A stretch of DNA of 64,000 nt, taken from CAIMUX01 sp964473865 (lineage in GTDB: Bacteria > Eisenbacteria > RBG-16-71-46 > CAIMUX01). Position 1 is the stretch's first letter. Each line of letters begins with the position of its first letter. The stretch lies in the NCBI GenBank assembly GCA_964473865.1, contig CAYYQN010000005.1, positions 93,848-157,847 of the forward strand, in the 5' to 3' direction. Under the pieces are notes generated by a model, which was not told where the DNA came from, searched no databases, and saw nothing but the letters and a program-made list of their open reading frames with translations. The position numbers were made by a program, and so were the translations under genes. Of this stretch, positions 1 to 8,403 are shown piece after piece.

Positions 1-3000
1 CGAACCGATACTCGCCGTTCCAGGAGGGGACGAGCAGTTCGGAGGTGATCGCGAATTCCTCTTCCGTCACCGGCAGTACCTGCCGCCGGTAGACCTCAAA
101 ACCGGCGTAGTCGAGATCGGGCGGCGTCCGCCAGGAGAGGATCACTCCTTGGTCCCCTGCCGTGGCCATCAATCCGGACACCTGAATCGGCGTCACCGTT
201 CGCACCGCGAAGGTGATCGGGATCTCGATGATCGGCCGGGCCAGATCGTTCGTTTCCAGGATCAGCTTCGCGTGGTGATCTCCCGCCGGCAGCGTCTCGG
301 AGTTGAACTCCAGGGTCAGCTCTCCTTCGGTCCCGGCCGCCACCGACAGATGAGCCGGATCAGAGTCGATCCACACGGCATCGAAGCCGTCCGGCATCGA
401 GTCAGACTCCCCGGGGCCCGGACCGGCCGTCGCGTGTACCAACAGGTCGATGCGCCAGGGTTGTCCGAGCTCCGCGAGATCCAAGCCCAGCGTGATCCGG
501 TCGTCGTGAAGGTCGAACGCCAGTAGTCCCGATGCCGGGTTGAGGTCGCCGTCCAGCAGCACGACGACGGCGCCGAAGTACTGCATCGCCTGGGCCCCCG
601 CCAGAACCAGGAAGTCCACTCCGGGGGACTGCCGGTCGGTGTTCATGGCGACTACCAGCGTCGAGGCCGCGTACAGCGAGAGCATCGACTCATGGGCGGA
701 AACGGAGAGGTAGAGCGTATCCGCAACCAGCCGCTTCGCCAGGCTGGCCAGGTCCGGATCGGCCTCGGGCGGGTCGTTCGGATCTGTGGCCAAGGTGTCC
801 CAGTCCGACGGCCACCTCCTCGAACCGCCCGGCACGACCGCCGGCTGCGCCTTCGGGCGCGGCGAGGCGAGACCCCGGAGCAGCTCCGCCAAGCGCGGTC
901 CGGAATCCGACGCGGAACCGGCCGGCACCGGCAACGATCGGAGCTTCCGATCGCCGGCCGCCCGATTCGCCCCCGGCGCCCCGTCCGAGTCCAGGCGGAT
1001 CGCGATCCGCATGTCGTCGACGGTCTGCGCGGTGTCGGCAAGGAAGGCGTTCGCCTCCAGAACTCCCGTCCCCGTGTTCCGGATGGCCAGCGTGGTGTCC
1101 ACCACCCCGGAGGAGTCGATACTGACCGTGATCGCAGTGAAGTCGGCCGCGTAGGTGGCCAGATACGCGGTGGCGGCAACCGGACCGGCGAGCGGGCTCT
1201 CCGCGCTCCCATAGAGCGCGCTGACGTAGTACCGGTAGCTCTCGCCGATGACCGCGGTTGTGTCGCGGTATTGCCGGGCAGTCAGCGGCTCCGCGTTCAA
1301 GAGCGTGAGAGCGTCATCCTGGCCCGCGAGGCGATCGGCCCCGGCGGACCGTTCCGCGCGGCCGGCGCTCCGCCCACCGCCATCGATGAAGCTGTCTCCG
1401 AATCCCGCGGAGCGATAGACGTTGTAGCCGGTGACGGGAGTCGCTCCGACCGCGGACAGACCCGCCGGCTGAGCCCAGCGCAGCGCAACCGTGGTTCCGA
1501 TCCCGTCGCGGGCCTGCAGGCGCTGGGGCGCCCCGGCGACCTGCCGCTCGACAACCGACAGGTCATCCAGATACCAGCCCAGGCCGGTGACGCCCTGGTC
1601 GGAACTGAAGACGAGGCGGATGCGGACATCCGCTTGCCCGAGGTACGGGAACAGGTCGAACTGCGCGGTCTCCCATCCGCCCGTTTCGCCGGAATACCCC
1701 GGGCTGCCCTGGGCGGCCAGGACGTGCGCCGGGTAGTCGCCCGCTGGACGCGCCAGTGTCCAGGTGACACCGCCGTCGATGGAGACCTCGACGAACCCGC
1801 CGTCATAGGCCTCCTCACAAGAGAGGTAGTGGCGAAACACCAGGGCCGCGGAGGCGAACTCCGTGAGATCAACCGGCTCCAGCGAGAGGGTCGACCGGGT
1901 CATGTGTTGATAGGGACCGTCCAGGCTCGTGGCCCAGAGGTTCTGACCGGAAACCGCCTCCACCACCGTGGAGTGCCCCCACTCCCAGTCGTTGTCGCCC
2001 TGCACCCCGCCATCGTCGGCCTCGAAGTCCCGCTCAAAGCCCCGGACGATCCGGAAGGAGTGCCAGCCGCTCGCCGGATCCGTGGCGGCGTTCGGAACCG
2101 CCGCTCCGTCTTCAGCCTCAATCTGGTACCGCACACTGTCGCCCAGGGCGAGCCCCAAGGTGCTGAGCTCTGCCAGGTAGTCGTGGCCGCCGAGCGCGGC
2201 CATGGAGCCGACGATGGGCGGATTCTCGTTGTGCTGCTGGGTGAGAGTCACCGCGCGCAGCGGCTGATCGAGGTTGTCCCGAACCGCCGCGCGGGCCCGG
2301 ATCGCATCGATGTCGATCGGCTGATCGGGAAGCGGATCGTGCGCGATGACCGGGGCGGTCACGTCCGCACCGACCACGAAGACGCACGGATCCGCCTCTC
2401 CGGCCTCCGGCCAGGTCACGGTGGTCCCGCTGGTGTCGGCGGCGGTGAAGTAGTACCTGACGATGGTGCCCGCGGGCTGGGGCTGCAGGACGGTGGTGTA
2501 CTCCCGCGAAGATAGCCCGGTCGGCGCCATTGTCGAGTCGATGAAGGTCACATCCTCTCCCCGCGTCAGGGTCGCGTGGACCCGAACCTGTTCCGGATCC
2601 AGGGCGAAGACACTGAGAAAGGACGCGGTCAAGGGGAGGGTCCGCAGCGTATCCTCGGTGTCGCTGAACGGAGTGTGGGAGACGTGAATGCCGTAGTCTC
2701 CGATCCCGTGAGCGCGAAAGATGCCGCAGATCGCGTCCAGGTTGGGTGTCCCGTCGTACACGTCGTCATTGTCGTCGTCGTACGTCAGGAGAGCGAAGAA
2801 GTAGTCGTCGAAGTTGTCGGCGAACCCGAGACGGGCGAAGTGAAAGAGCGAATCGGCGCGGGGCGCGCCGAGCGTCTCTCGCAGGTCCCACAGCGCCGAC
2901 CCGATGATGAGACCGTCGTGGTGGGACTCGCCGATCCAGTCCTCTGGGTAGACGAAGTCATCGTCGATGCGGCGCAGGCTGGTTCCGGGGCCGTAGAATC

Positions 3001-4459
3001 CGCGGCCCAGCACCGGCTGTCCGCTGATGGTCGCGGCATAGTAGTCGGAGAATCCCTCGGCCATGGCCCCGGAGAGGGAGAAGGGGCGCGTCAGGAAATC
3101 CGTGATTCCGTGGCCGTACTCGTGATAGGCCACATCCGCAATCCGGGCGACGTTGACGCAGCGCCCTCCCGCTTCGTAGAAGCTGATGCCGACGCCGTCC
3201 CAGAAGGCATTGCACCTCCCCGGGACATTCACATAGATCGGCATCGGGTAGTCGAGGAGGTCAAACCCGGGATCGATCGTCTGGATGTGGTCATGCGCGA
3301 CCATGACGTTGAGATAGGCATCCCGCTCGGCAACCTGCGCCTCGCTCTCGCCGAAGTAGAAGTCCACCTGCGCGGATTCGCCGTCCGGCACCGGCTGGCT
3401 GATGGATGCGACCTGGCCGGTTCGCACGTCGTACACCACCCCAAACGGCCCGCTCAAGCTCGCCGCCGCCGTGCGGCCGGTCCCGGCGCCGATCTCCAGC
3501 GAGAAGGTACCGTCGGCGGCGGTCACGGTGTCCACCGAGTCGGCCTCGGGAGCGGAGCACAGCACGTTCAGGTGCGGAAACGGCCGGTCCTCGAACTCCT
3601 CATCGGCGGTGATCGGCTCCACGGAGCCCTGGACCTGCCCGTGGACCTCCCCGAACTGGATTCTGTTGAACCGCCAGACGAGGGTCCCGTCCGCAGCGTC
3701 CACGAAGCTGACCCAGACGCCCGGAACCTCGACGGTGCGGAACTCCAGCCGCCAGGTCGCGCGCAACTCATAGTGCTCGGACCTTCGGATCGGCAGGTAG
3801 GTCAGGGCCGGATCGCCCAGCGGCGCCGGTGCGCCGGGCAGCCCCTCTCGCGCCGCCTCCACGGCTTCCGCCGGCGTGGTCCGGAAGGCGTAGCCCGCAG
3901 GCAGCCCGAGAAACGTGTGGTTGCTTACCAGCGTAACGCGTCCGTGACGGCTGAGGCGTGCGGTCAACCGGCTGTCCCAGACCGGGACGCCCTCATGGAT
4001 CTGCTGGAAGTGCACCCAGAATCCCCCACGATCGCCGATCGTTCGCGCCTCGACGAGATCCTCAACCGGTATCCACGCCGCCATCTCGGCCTGCAGGAAC
4101 GCGCGCACCGCATCCGCAGCGTTCACCGAGTCCACCGCGCCGAAGCCGGGCACCGCCTGCGGCGGGCCCTGCAGTCGCTCCGGAACCCGCGAGGCCACAT
4201 CCCAGCGAGCGACCCACCCGGGATGACGAAGGATGAACTCGTTGAACGCCGGCGATCGAGAGAGCGCCGCCTGCAGGCCCGGGTCGCCCGGACGACGTCC
4301 CCAGGCCGCCTCCTCGCCGCGCCGATCCACCTCGTACCTGGCGGTCTCGGGAGACGGCAGGACCGCCTTCCCGGCAGTGGGCACCACGGCAACGGCGGCG
4401 AGCAGCGCCACGCGAATCAGATGCCGGCAGGTCCCGACGACAGAGTGTGACAACCGCAT
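1..4459 (-). CDS. Secreted gluzincin metallopeptidase, M36/fungalysin-like, multidomain (partial, C-terminus outside window)
   Basis: The frame is open from the ATG at 4459 to the left edge, at least 1486 codons. AGGAGGG sits 6 bases before the start. The N-terminus is a signal peptide, followed by an FTP-like propeptide region (about residues 115-180). The zinc motif HEYGH is at residues 446-450, and a second motif, AEGFSDYY, supplies the likely third ligand, Glu468. This is the HExxH...E pattern of gluzincins such as fungalysin (M36) or thermolysin. Downstream lie a jelly-roll/MAM-like segment (near 'VSIDGGVTW', about residue 895) and fibronectin type III-like domains, one of them at the window edge. 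It is inferred to be an exported protease with adhesion modules. The C-terminal sorting domain, if any, lies outside the window. Confidence 0.85.
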   Translation of the reverse strand, partial: MRLSHSVVGTCRHLIRVALLAAVAVVPTAGKAVLPSPETARYEVDRRGEEAAWGRRPGDPGLQAALSRSPAFNEFILRHPGWVARWDVASRVPERLQGPPQAVPGFGAVDSVNAADAVRAFLQAEMAAWIPVEDLVEARTIGDRGGFWVHFQQIHEGVPVWDSRLTARLSRHGRVTLVSNHTFLGLPAGYAFRTTPAEAVEAAREGLPGAPAPLGDPALTYLPIRRSEHYELRATWRLEFRTVEVPGVWVSFVDAADGTLVWRFNRIQFGEVHGQVQGSVEPITADEEFEDRPFPHLNVLCSAPEADSVDTVTAADGTFSLEIGAGTGRTAAASLSGPFGVVYDVRTGQVASISQPVPDGESAQVDFYFGESEAQVAERDAYLNVMVAHDHIQTIDPGFDLLDYPMPIYVNVPGRCNAFWDGVGISFYEAGGRCVNVARIADVAYHEYGHGITDFLTRPFSLSGAMAEGFSDYYAATISGQPVLGRGFYGPGTSLRRIDDDFVYPEDWIGESHHDGLIIGSALWDLRETLGAPRADSLFHFARLGFADNFDDYFFALLTYDDDNDDVYDGTPNLDAICGIFRAHGIGDYGIHVSHTPFSDTEDTLRTLPLTASFLSVFALDPEQVRVHATLTRGEDVTFIDSTMAPTGLSSREYTTVLQPQPAGTIVRYYFTAADTSGTTVTWPEAGEADPCVFVVGADVTAPVIAHDPLPDQPIDIDAIRARAAVRDNLDQPLRAVTLTQQHNENPPIVGSMAALGGHDYLAELSTLGLALGDSVRYQIEAEDGAAVPNAATDPASGWHSFRIVRGFERDFEADDGGVQGDNDWEWGHSTVVEAVSGQNLWATSLDGPYQHMTRSTLSLEPVDLTEFASAALVFRHYLSCEEAYDGGFVEVSIDGGVTWTLARPAGDYPAHVLAAQGSPGYSGETGGWETAQFDLFPYLGQADVRIRLVFSSDQGVTGLGWYLDDLSVVERQVAGAPQRLQARDGIGTTVALRWAQPAGLSAVGATPVTGYNVYRSAGFGDSFIDGGGRSAGRAERSAGADRLAGQDDALTLLNAEPLTARQYRDTTAVIGESYRYYVSALYGSAESPLAGPVAATAYLATYAADFTAITVSIDSSGVVDTTLAIRNTGTGVLEANAFLADTAQTVDDMRIAIRLDSDGAPGANRAAGDRKLRSLPVPAGSASDSGPRLAELLRGLASPRPKAQPAVVPGGSRRWPSDWDTLATDPNDPPEADPDLASLAKRLVADTLYLSVSAHESMLSLYAASTLVVAMNTDRQSPGVDFLVLAGAQAMQYFGAVVVLLDGDLNPASGLLAFDLHDDRITLGLDLAELGQPWRIDLLVHATAGPGPGESDSMPDGFDAVWIDSDPAHLSVAAGTEGELTLEFNSETLPAGDHHAKLILETNDLARPIIEIPITFAVRTVTPIQVSGLMATAGDQGVILSWRTPPDLDYAGFEVYRRQVLPVTEEEFAITSELLVPSWNGEYRF

Positions 4460-4540
4460 CGCGCCCTCCTTTGGCGAAGAACTTCTACCGAACCGGCGAC
4501 CCGGGCGGAGCGAGGAAGAACCGTTCGGGCCCGCCCGGAG

Positions 4541-5113
4541 CTACTTCTCCATGACGAGAACGACTCGCGCCTCCCGCGATTTCGCGCGGGCGATCAACCG
4601 GACATGATCCACGCGCCGGCCGTCCGGAAAGTCCAGCAGCGCGTAGAAGCCGGGATCCCGGGTCTTCTCGGAGAAGTCGACGACCTGGGTGTCGCCGTTC
4701 TCGAACACGACCTCGGCGAAATCGAGCTGAACCTTCCCCGACATCACCTCGAAGTAGAGCCGGCGTCCCCGCTGGTTGGAGTCGAAGAGCGTCTCCGACC
4801 AGCCGTCGTCCTTGAACAGCGTTTCGGCATCCTGCCAGATGAGCGCGCTCGGGGCGGGGCGGGTTACCACCAGCGGCGCCCAGACCACGACCGGCAGGAA
4901 CCGCGCGGGCGCGACCCGAACCACAACTGCCGGACGCCGGAACACCACCGGGTGCATCGGGCGCCGAATCGGATGCCCCGGGCGAACCACCACCGCGGCG
5001 CGCCGGGGAGGTCCGCGCCGCCCGCCCCGCGCCGGTCCGGCTTCGACGGTGGGGGGCGCAGGCAACGCGAGCGTGAACAGGGCCAGGATCCCGAGTACGA
5101 ACCTGCGACGCAT
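4541..5113 (-). CDS. Secreted protein of unknown function (190 aa)
   Basis: I do not recognise this family. It has a clear signal peptide (residues 1-25, ending VEAG), then a Pro/Arg/Val-rich stretch with repeated 'RRPAVVVR'-like units (about 30-85). The C-terminal half is a compact folded-looking region with acidic and aromatic residues. AGGAGG lies 7 bases before the ATG. It lies upstream, on the same strand, of the large metallopeptidase, with an 81-base gap between this gene's stop and the protease start, so the two could be co-transcribed. A periplasmic or surface location is inferred from the signal peptide only. Confidence 0.7.
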   Translation of the reverse strand: MRRRFVLGILALFTLALPAPPTVEAGPARGGRRGPPRRAAVVVRPGHPIRRPMHPVVFRRPAVVVRVAPARFLPVVVWAPLVVTRPAPSALIWQDAETLFKDDGWSETLFDSNQRGRRLYFEVMSGKVQLDFAEVVFENGDTQVVDFSEKTRDPGFYALLDFPDGRRVDHVRLIARAKSREARVVLVMEK

Positions 5114-5447
5114 GGTCTACCTCCTACGGACGAGCGCGGGCCGACCGGGACAGGGGCAGAACGAGACGGTCGGCCTCCGCGTTCGCAAGTCATGCAATGA
5201 CCCCACCGAACGTGAACGGATCCTCGGTCGGCCTGCGGCGGGGCACCATGGCGACGGCAGTGTCAAGGCGCGACACCTGCGGCGCCAACGGGGCGCTCCG
5301 GCACGGGTCTTCCCGGCACCCCTGTCGGCGGGATTCTCCGACCGGGCATCGATCTGATCAAGCAGGATTCGCCCGGCGCGCGGCTGCGGCTCGGCCGTCC
5401 GACGGATCAGCGCTTCGAGCGCGGCTGACGGGGTCTTCAGCAATCGG
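5114..5447. other. Intergenic stretch without a recognisable gene
   Basis: These 334 bases lie between two minus-strand genes. Short open frames occur on both strands, but none has a ribosome binding site or a recognisable domain. Nothing regulatory stands out beyond the AGGAGG site of the gene at 4541-5113. It probably holds that gene's promoter. Confidence 0.4.
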
Positions 5448-6389
5448 CTAGCGATACGTCCGCTTGACTCCGCCCCAACTGGTCTGGCGCGCGCTTCCGT
5501 CGGCCTCCGGCACTCCCACCGTTGGGGGCGTGACGGTGAGCTCAACCGAGGCACAATCGTGAGATCCATCCGTGATCGCGACGATCAACCCGTCGTGCAC
5601 TCCGATCGCCAGGTCCGCGGCGTCGATCGAGACGTCGATCCGCCTTACGTCGGGTTCGACATCTGTCTCGGAGAGGCTCATCCATGGTTGATCGTCCACG
5701 AAGGTGGTGAAGCAAGACATGTGCAGCCAGGCCTCCAGGGAGACCGAGGTCTGGCCTCCTTGGGGCACGGTCACCTGGAGCACCGGCGGGTGGTAGCTCG
5801 TGTAGCACTGCGGGAACCAGTTCCAGCAGTCATAGGTGGAGTAGCAGGGTCCGCCGGCCGCCGCCGGCAGGACCATGCACGGCACGCCATCCGCGGCGAC
5901 GAAGGTCCAGGAATTGAAGCTCCCCGCGGAAGCGGCCGCCAGCTCCAGTCGGCCGATGCGTGTCGGATCGATCCCGATCACAAGCGGCTGCGGAAGTTGC
6001 AGTCCGACTCGCACTCCGTCCGCCAGCGGTTCCACATCCGGCGAACCATCCACGCAACTCACGAACTGAAGAAGAGACCACGCGCCGTCCCAATGCAGCT
6101 CCAGATCCAGGTCGCTGGCCGGATAGTCCGGCTCGAGGAGGGCATAGAGGTAGACGTCCACGGTCAGATTCCCGAGTTCGCCGCAGTACTGAACGATCTG
6201 GCCGCACTCGGTAACCGGGTCGACCAGACAGTCCAAGGGGCTCAGCGGCTGCATGTGGAACGCAACCGCCAGTGGCCCCGGAAGCGGATTGGCGGACACC
6301 GAGGTGAACGGGGTCGCAAGGAGGAAGGCCGAACCCAGGCAGGCCAGGCTCATCACTGTAACCGCAGACTGCCGCAAACGTTGTCTCAT
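5448..6389 (-). CDS. Secreted protein with BACON-like domain and TSWGxxK tail (313 aa)
   Basis: The start is the ATG at 6389, with GGAGG 7 bases upstream. The open frame continues far upstream of it, but only this start gives a signal peptide (residues 1-34, ending SVSAN). The N-terminal half has several cysteines ('TECGQIVQYCGELGN'). The C-terminal region ('PWMSLSETDVEPD...') looks like an Ig-like BACON repeat ending in 'VELTVTPP'. The last residues are QTSWGGVKRTYR, closely similar to the end of the beta-helix protein at 56670-58028 (ETSWGRIKARFLAR). Function is unknown. It is probably exported, with the tail acting as a sorting or anchoring signal (inference). Confidence 0.75.
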   Translation of the reverse strand: MRQRLRQSAVTVMSLACLGSAFLLATPFTSVSANPLPGPLAVAFHMQPLSPLDCLVDPVTECGQIVQYCGELGNLTVDVYLYALLEPDYPASDLDLELHWDGAWSLLQFVSCVDGSPDVEPLADGVRVGLQLPQPLVIGIDPTRIGRLELAAASAGSFNSWTFVAADGVPCMVLPAAAGGPCYSTYDCWNWFPQCYTSYHPPVLQVTVPQGGQTSVSLEAWLHMSCFTTFVDDQPWMSLSETDVEPDVRRIDVSIDAADLAIGVHDGLIVAITDGSHDCASVELTVTPPTVGVPEADGSARQTSWGGVKRTYR

Positions 6390-6681
6390 CGGACACCTCC
6401 GGCGGGATTTGCTGGTTCGAACAATCAGGCGCCGGTGTGGGGGTCGAGAGGTCCTTATCCCGCTCAGCACCGCAATCATACCCCAGGCCAGCGCCGGAGT
6501 CAACGGAGCGGAGGCGGAGCCATCCTCCGGGGCGACATCAAGACCCGGGCCTCCGCGCCGCGCACGCGGGCCGTCGTCATCGGGTACCGGCGCATCGAAC
6601 GAAACACCGCCACCGGACCGGTCGGCGTATGATCCCGGCGGAGCCAGGTTCGACCGGCACCCCGTCGAGAGGAGGACCCCG

Positions 6682-7392
6682 ATGGAACTGGAAGGAGCCC
6701 GAGCCCTCGTCACTGGGGGCGGCCGTGGCATCGGCGCCACCATCGCCTTGGCGCTCGCCGGCAGCGGCTGCCGCGTCGCGCTGGCCGCTCGCACCGAGTC
6801 GGAACTCGACTCGATCGCCGCCGGTGTCACCACCGCCGGAGTGCGCGCCCTGGTCTTGCCCACGGACCTGACGCGCCCCGAGGAAGTCCGCGGTCTGGCG
6901 CAGAAGGTGGAGTCCGCATTCGGCGGAATCGACATCCTCGTAAACAACGCCGGCGGCGGGGTTCTCCGCCCGGCCCTCGAGATGACCGAGGAGGACTTCG
7001 AGCATACCCTGGAGTTGAACCTGACCTCGGTCTTTCGCCTGACCAGGGCCTTTCTTCCCGGAATGCTCCAGCGCAAGCAGGGGCACATCGTGATGATCGC
7101 GTCCACTGCCGCCCGCCGCGGGTTTGCCGGCGGCACTGCGTATTGCGCGGCCAAGTTCGGCCTCAACGGATTCGCGCAATCGCTCTTCCACGAGACGAGG
7201 AAGAGCGGGGTCCGGGTGACCACGGTGTTCCCGTCCTCGGTGAACACGGAGCTGGCCCGGAATCTGGGTCCCCCGCCCGACCCCGACCGGCTGATTCAGC
7301 CGGCGGATGTCGCCCTGGCCGTCCTGGCGGCCCTGCGCACCGACGATCGGGCAACCGTCAAGGAGATCGAGATCTGGGGTACGAATCCATGA
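6682..7392 (+). CDS. Short-chain dehydrogenase/reductase (SDR family)
   Basis: This 236-residue protein has the classical SDR layout. The nucleotide-binding glycine motif TGGGRGIG is at about residues 10-17, and NNAGG near residue 90. The catalytic Ser (VMIASTAA) is followed by YxxxK in 'AYCAAKFG'. It should be an NAD(P)-dependent cytosolic oxidoreductase; the substrate cannot be told. GAGAGGAGG lies 7 bases before the ATG. Its stop codon overlaps the start of the methyltransferase gene (ATGA), so the two are translationally coupled. The closest general types are 3-ketoacyl-ACP reductase-like SDRs. Confidence 0.9.
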   Translation: MELEGARALVTGGGRGIGATIALALAGSGCRVALAARTESELDSIAAGVTTAGVRALVLPTDLTRPEEVRGLAQKVESAFGGIDILVNNAGGGVLRPALEMTEEDFEHTLELNLTSVFRLTRAFLPGMLQRKQGHIVMIASTAARRGFAGGTAYCAAKFGLNGFAQSLFHETRKSGVRVTTVFPSSVNTELARNLGPPPDPDRLIQPADVALAVLAALRTDDRATVKEIEIWGTNP

Positions 7393-8174
7393 GCGCCATG
7401 CCCCCCTCCGGCGGCCAAACGCCGCCGGCGGAAGACCGATTCGCCTCGGTGGCTTCGAACTATGACCGCTGGGTGGGTTGGGAACCACGGCTGAAGAACG
7501 AGATGCCGTTCCTCACCTCCCGTATCCCCGCGGGCGCGACGGTTCTCGACGCGGGCTGCGGGACCGGCGCCCACGCGCGAGCGCTCGCGGCCGCCGGTTA
7601 TCGCGTGACCGGCGCCGACGCCTCGGCCGCCATGCTGGCCCAGGCGCGGACAGCGGGCGCCGCGGAGTCATCGGCCATCGAGTGGCTCGAATGCGATCTC
7701 ACCGACCCGACGGCGCTCGGCGGCCGCCGGTTCGATGCCGTGCTGGCGCTCGGCAATGTCGTCCCGGCCTTCGGAGACGCCGAGGCGGTGCGGCGCGGAC
7801 TCGGCGCGCTCATCGCCCACACCAGCCCGGGTGGACTGCTGATCTTGCAGTACCTGAACGGAGAGCGGATCCGCGCCCGCGGCCGGTTGGTCGCCAAGGG
7901 GAACACCGACCGGACGGGAGAGGTCTGGCTGCGCCACCATTTCCTGGCCGGCGACAAGATCTGGTTCCACTCCTACCAACTGCGGCCCGCCGAGACCGGG
8001 TGGTCGGTCGAGGTTCGCGCGCACGAGTATCATGACGTCCCGGTTGCCGAGCTCCGTTCGCTCCTGGAACCGAAATTCAGCCGGATCGAGCTGGTCGACG
8101 GGCTCACCGGCAATCCCTTCGACCCGCCGGAGTCGGACTCCCTGGGAGTCCTGGCCACGGGCCGGCGAAACTGA
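7389..8174 (+). CDS. Class I SAM-dependent methyltransferase
   Basis: This 261-residue protein has SAM-binding motif I, 'VLDAGCGTGAHA', at about residues 53-64, then an acidic motif II (TGADAS) and 'FDAVLALGNVV' as motif IV. The N-terminal 'VASNYDRWVGWEPRLKNE' resembles small-molecule methyltransferases of the UbiE/BioC type. The ATG lies inside the stop region of the preceding SDR gene (4-base ATGA overlap), so both are probably one operon and may act on the same substrate (inference). The substrate cannot be determined from sequence. Confidence 0.88.
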   Translation: MSAMPPSGGQTPPAEDRFASVASNYDRWVGWEPRLKNEMPFLTSRIPAGATVLDAGCGTGAHARALAAAGYRVTGADASAAMLAQARTAGAAESSAIEWLECDLTDPTALGGRRFDAVLALGNVVPAFGDAEAVRRGLGALIAHTSPGGLLILQYLNGERIRARGRLVAKGNTDRTGEVWLRHHFLAGDKIWFHSYQLRPAETGWSVEVRAHEYHDVPVAELRSLLEPKFSRIELVDGLTGNPFDPPESDSLGVLATGRRN

Positions 8175-8403
8175 CCGGATCCGCGCGGCACGATTCCGTA
8201 ACGGCCGCAAAACGCAGGTACCAAGGATTCCCGCCGCGACCCGGCATGACTCTGGCTACCGTCTCGGGTGGTGACGAAGACCCGACCCCCAGCGGGACCG
8301 TGAGGAGGGAGATCCGGGGGCGGCGGAGCCCTGAGGTCTCGGAACTCGCACCCGGGTAGACGAGCGCGTTCGGCGATGCGGGACTACCTCCGGCCCATGC
8401 GCC

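Noticed and set aside
692..4450. Two plus-strand frames of over 600 codons each
   Set aside because: They are antisense to the large metallopeptidase. Their sequences show no domain and are artefacts of high GC. The minus-strand reading has HEYGH and FN3 patterns.
5114..5447. A small gene on the minus strand in this gap
   Set aside because: No ribosome binding site and no recognisable domain; probably antisense or intergenic noise.
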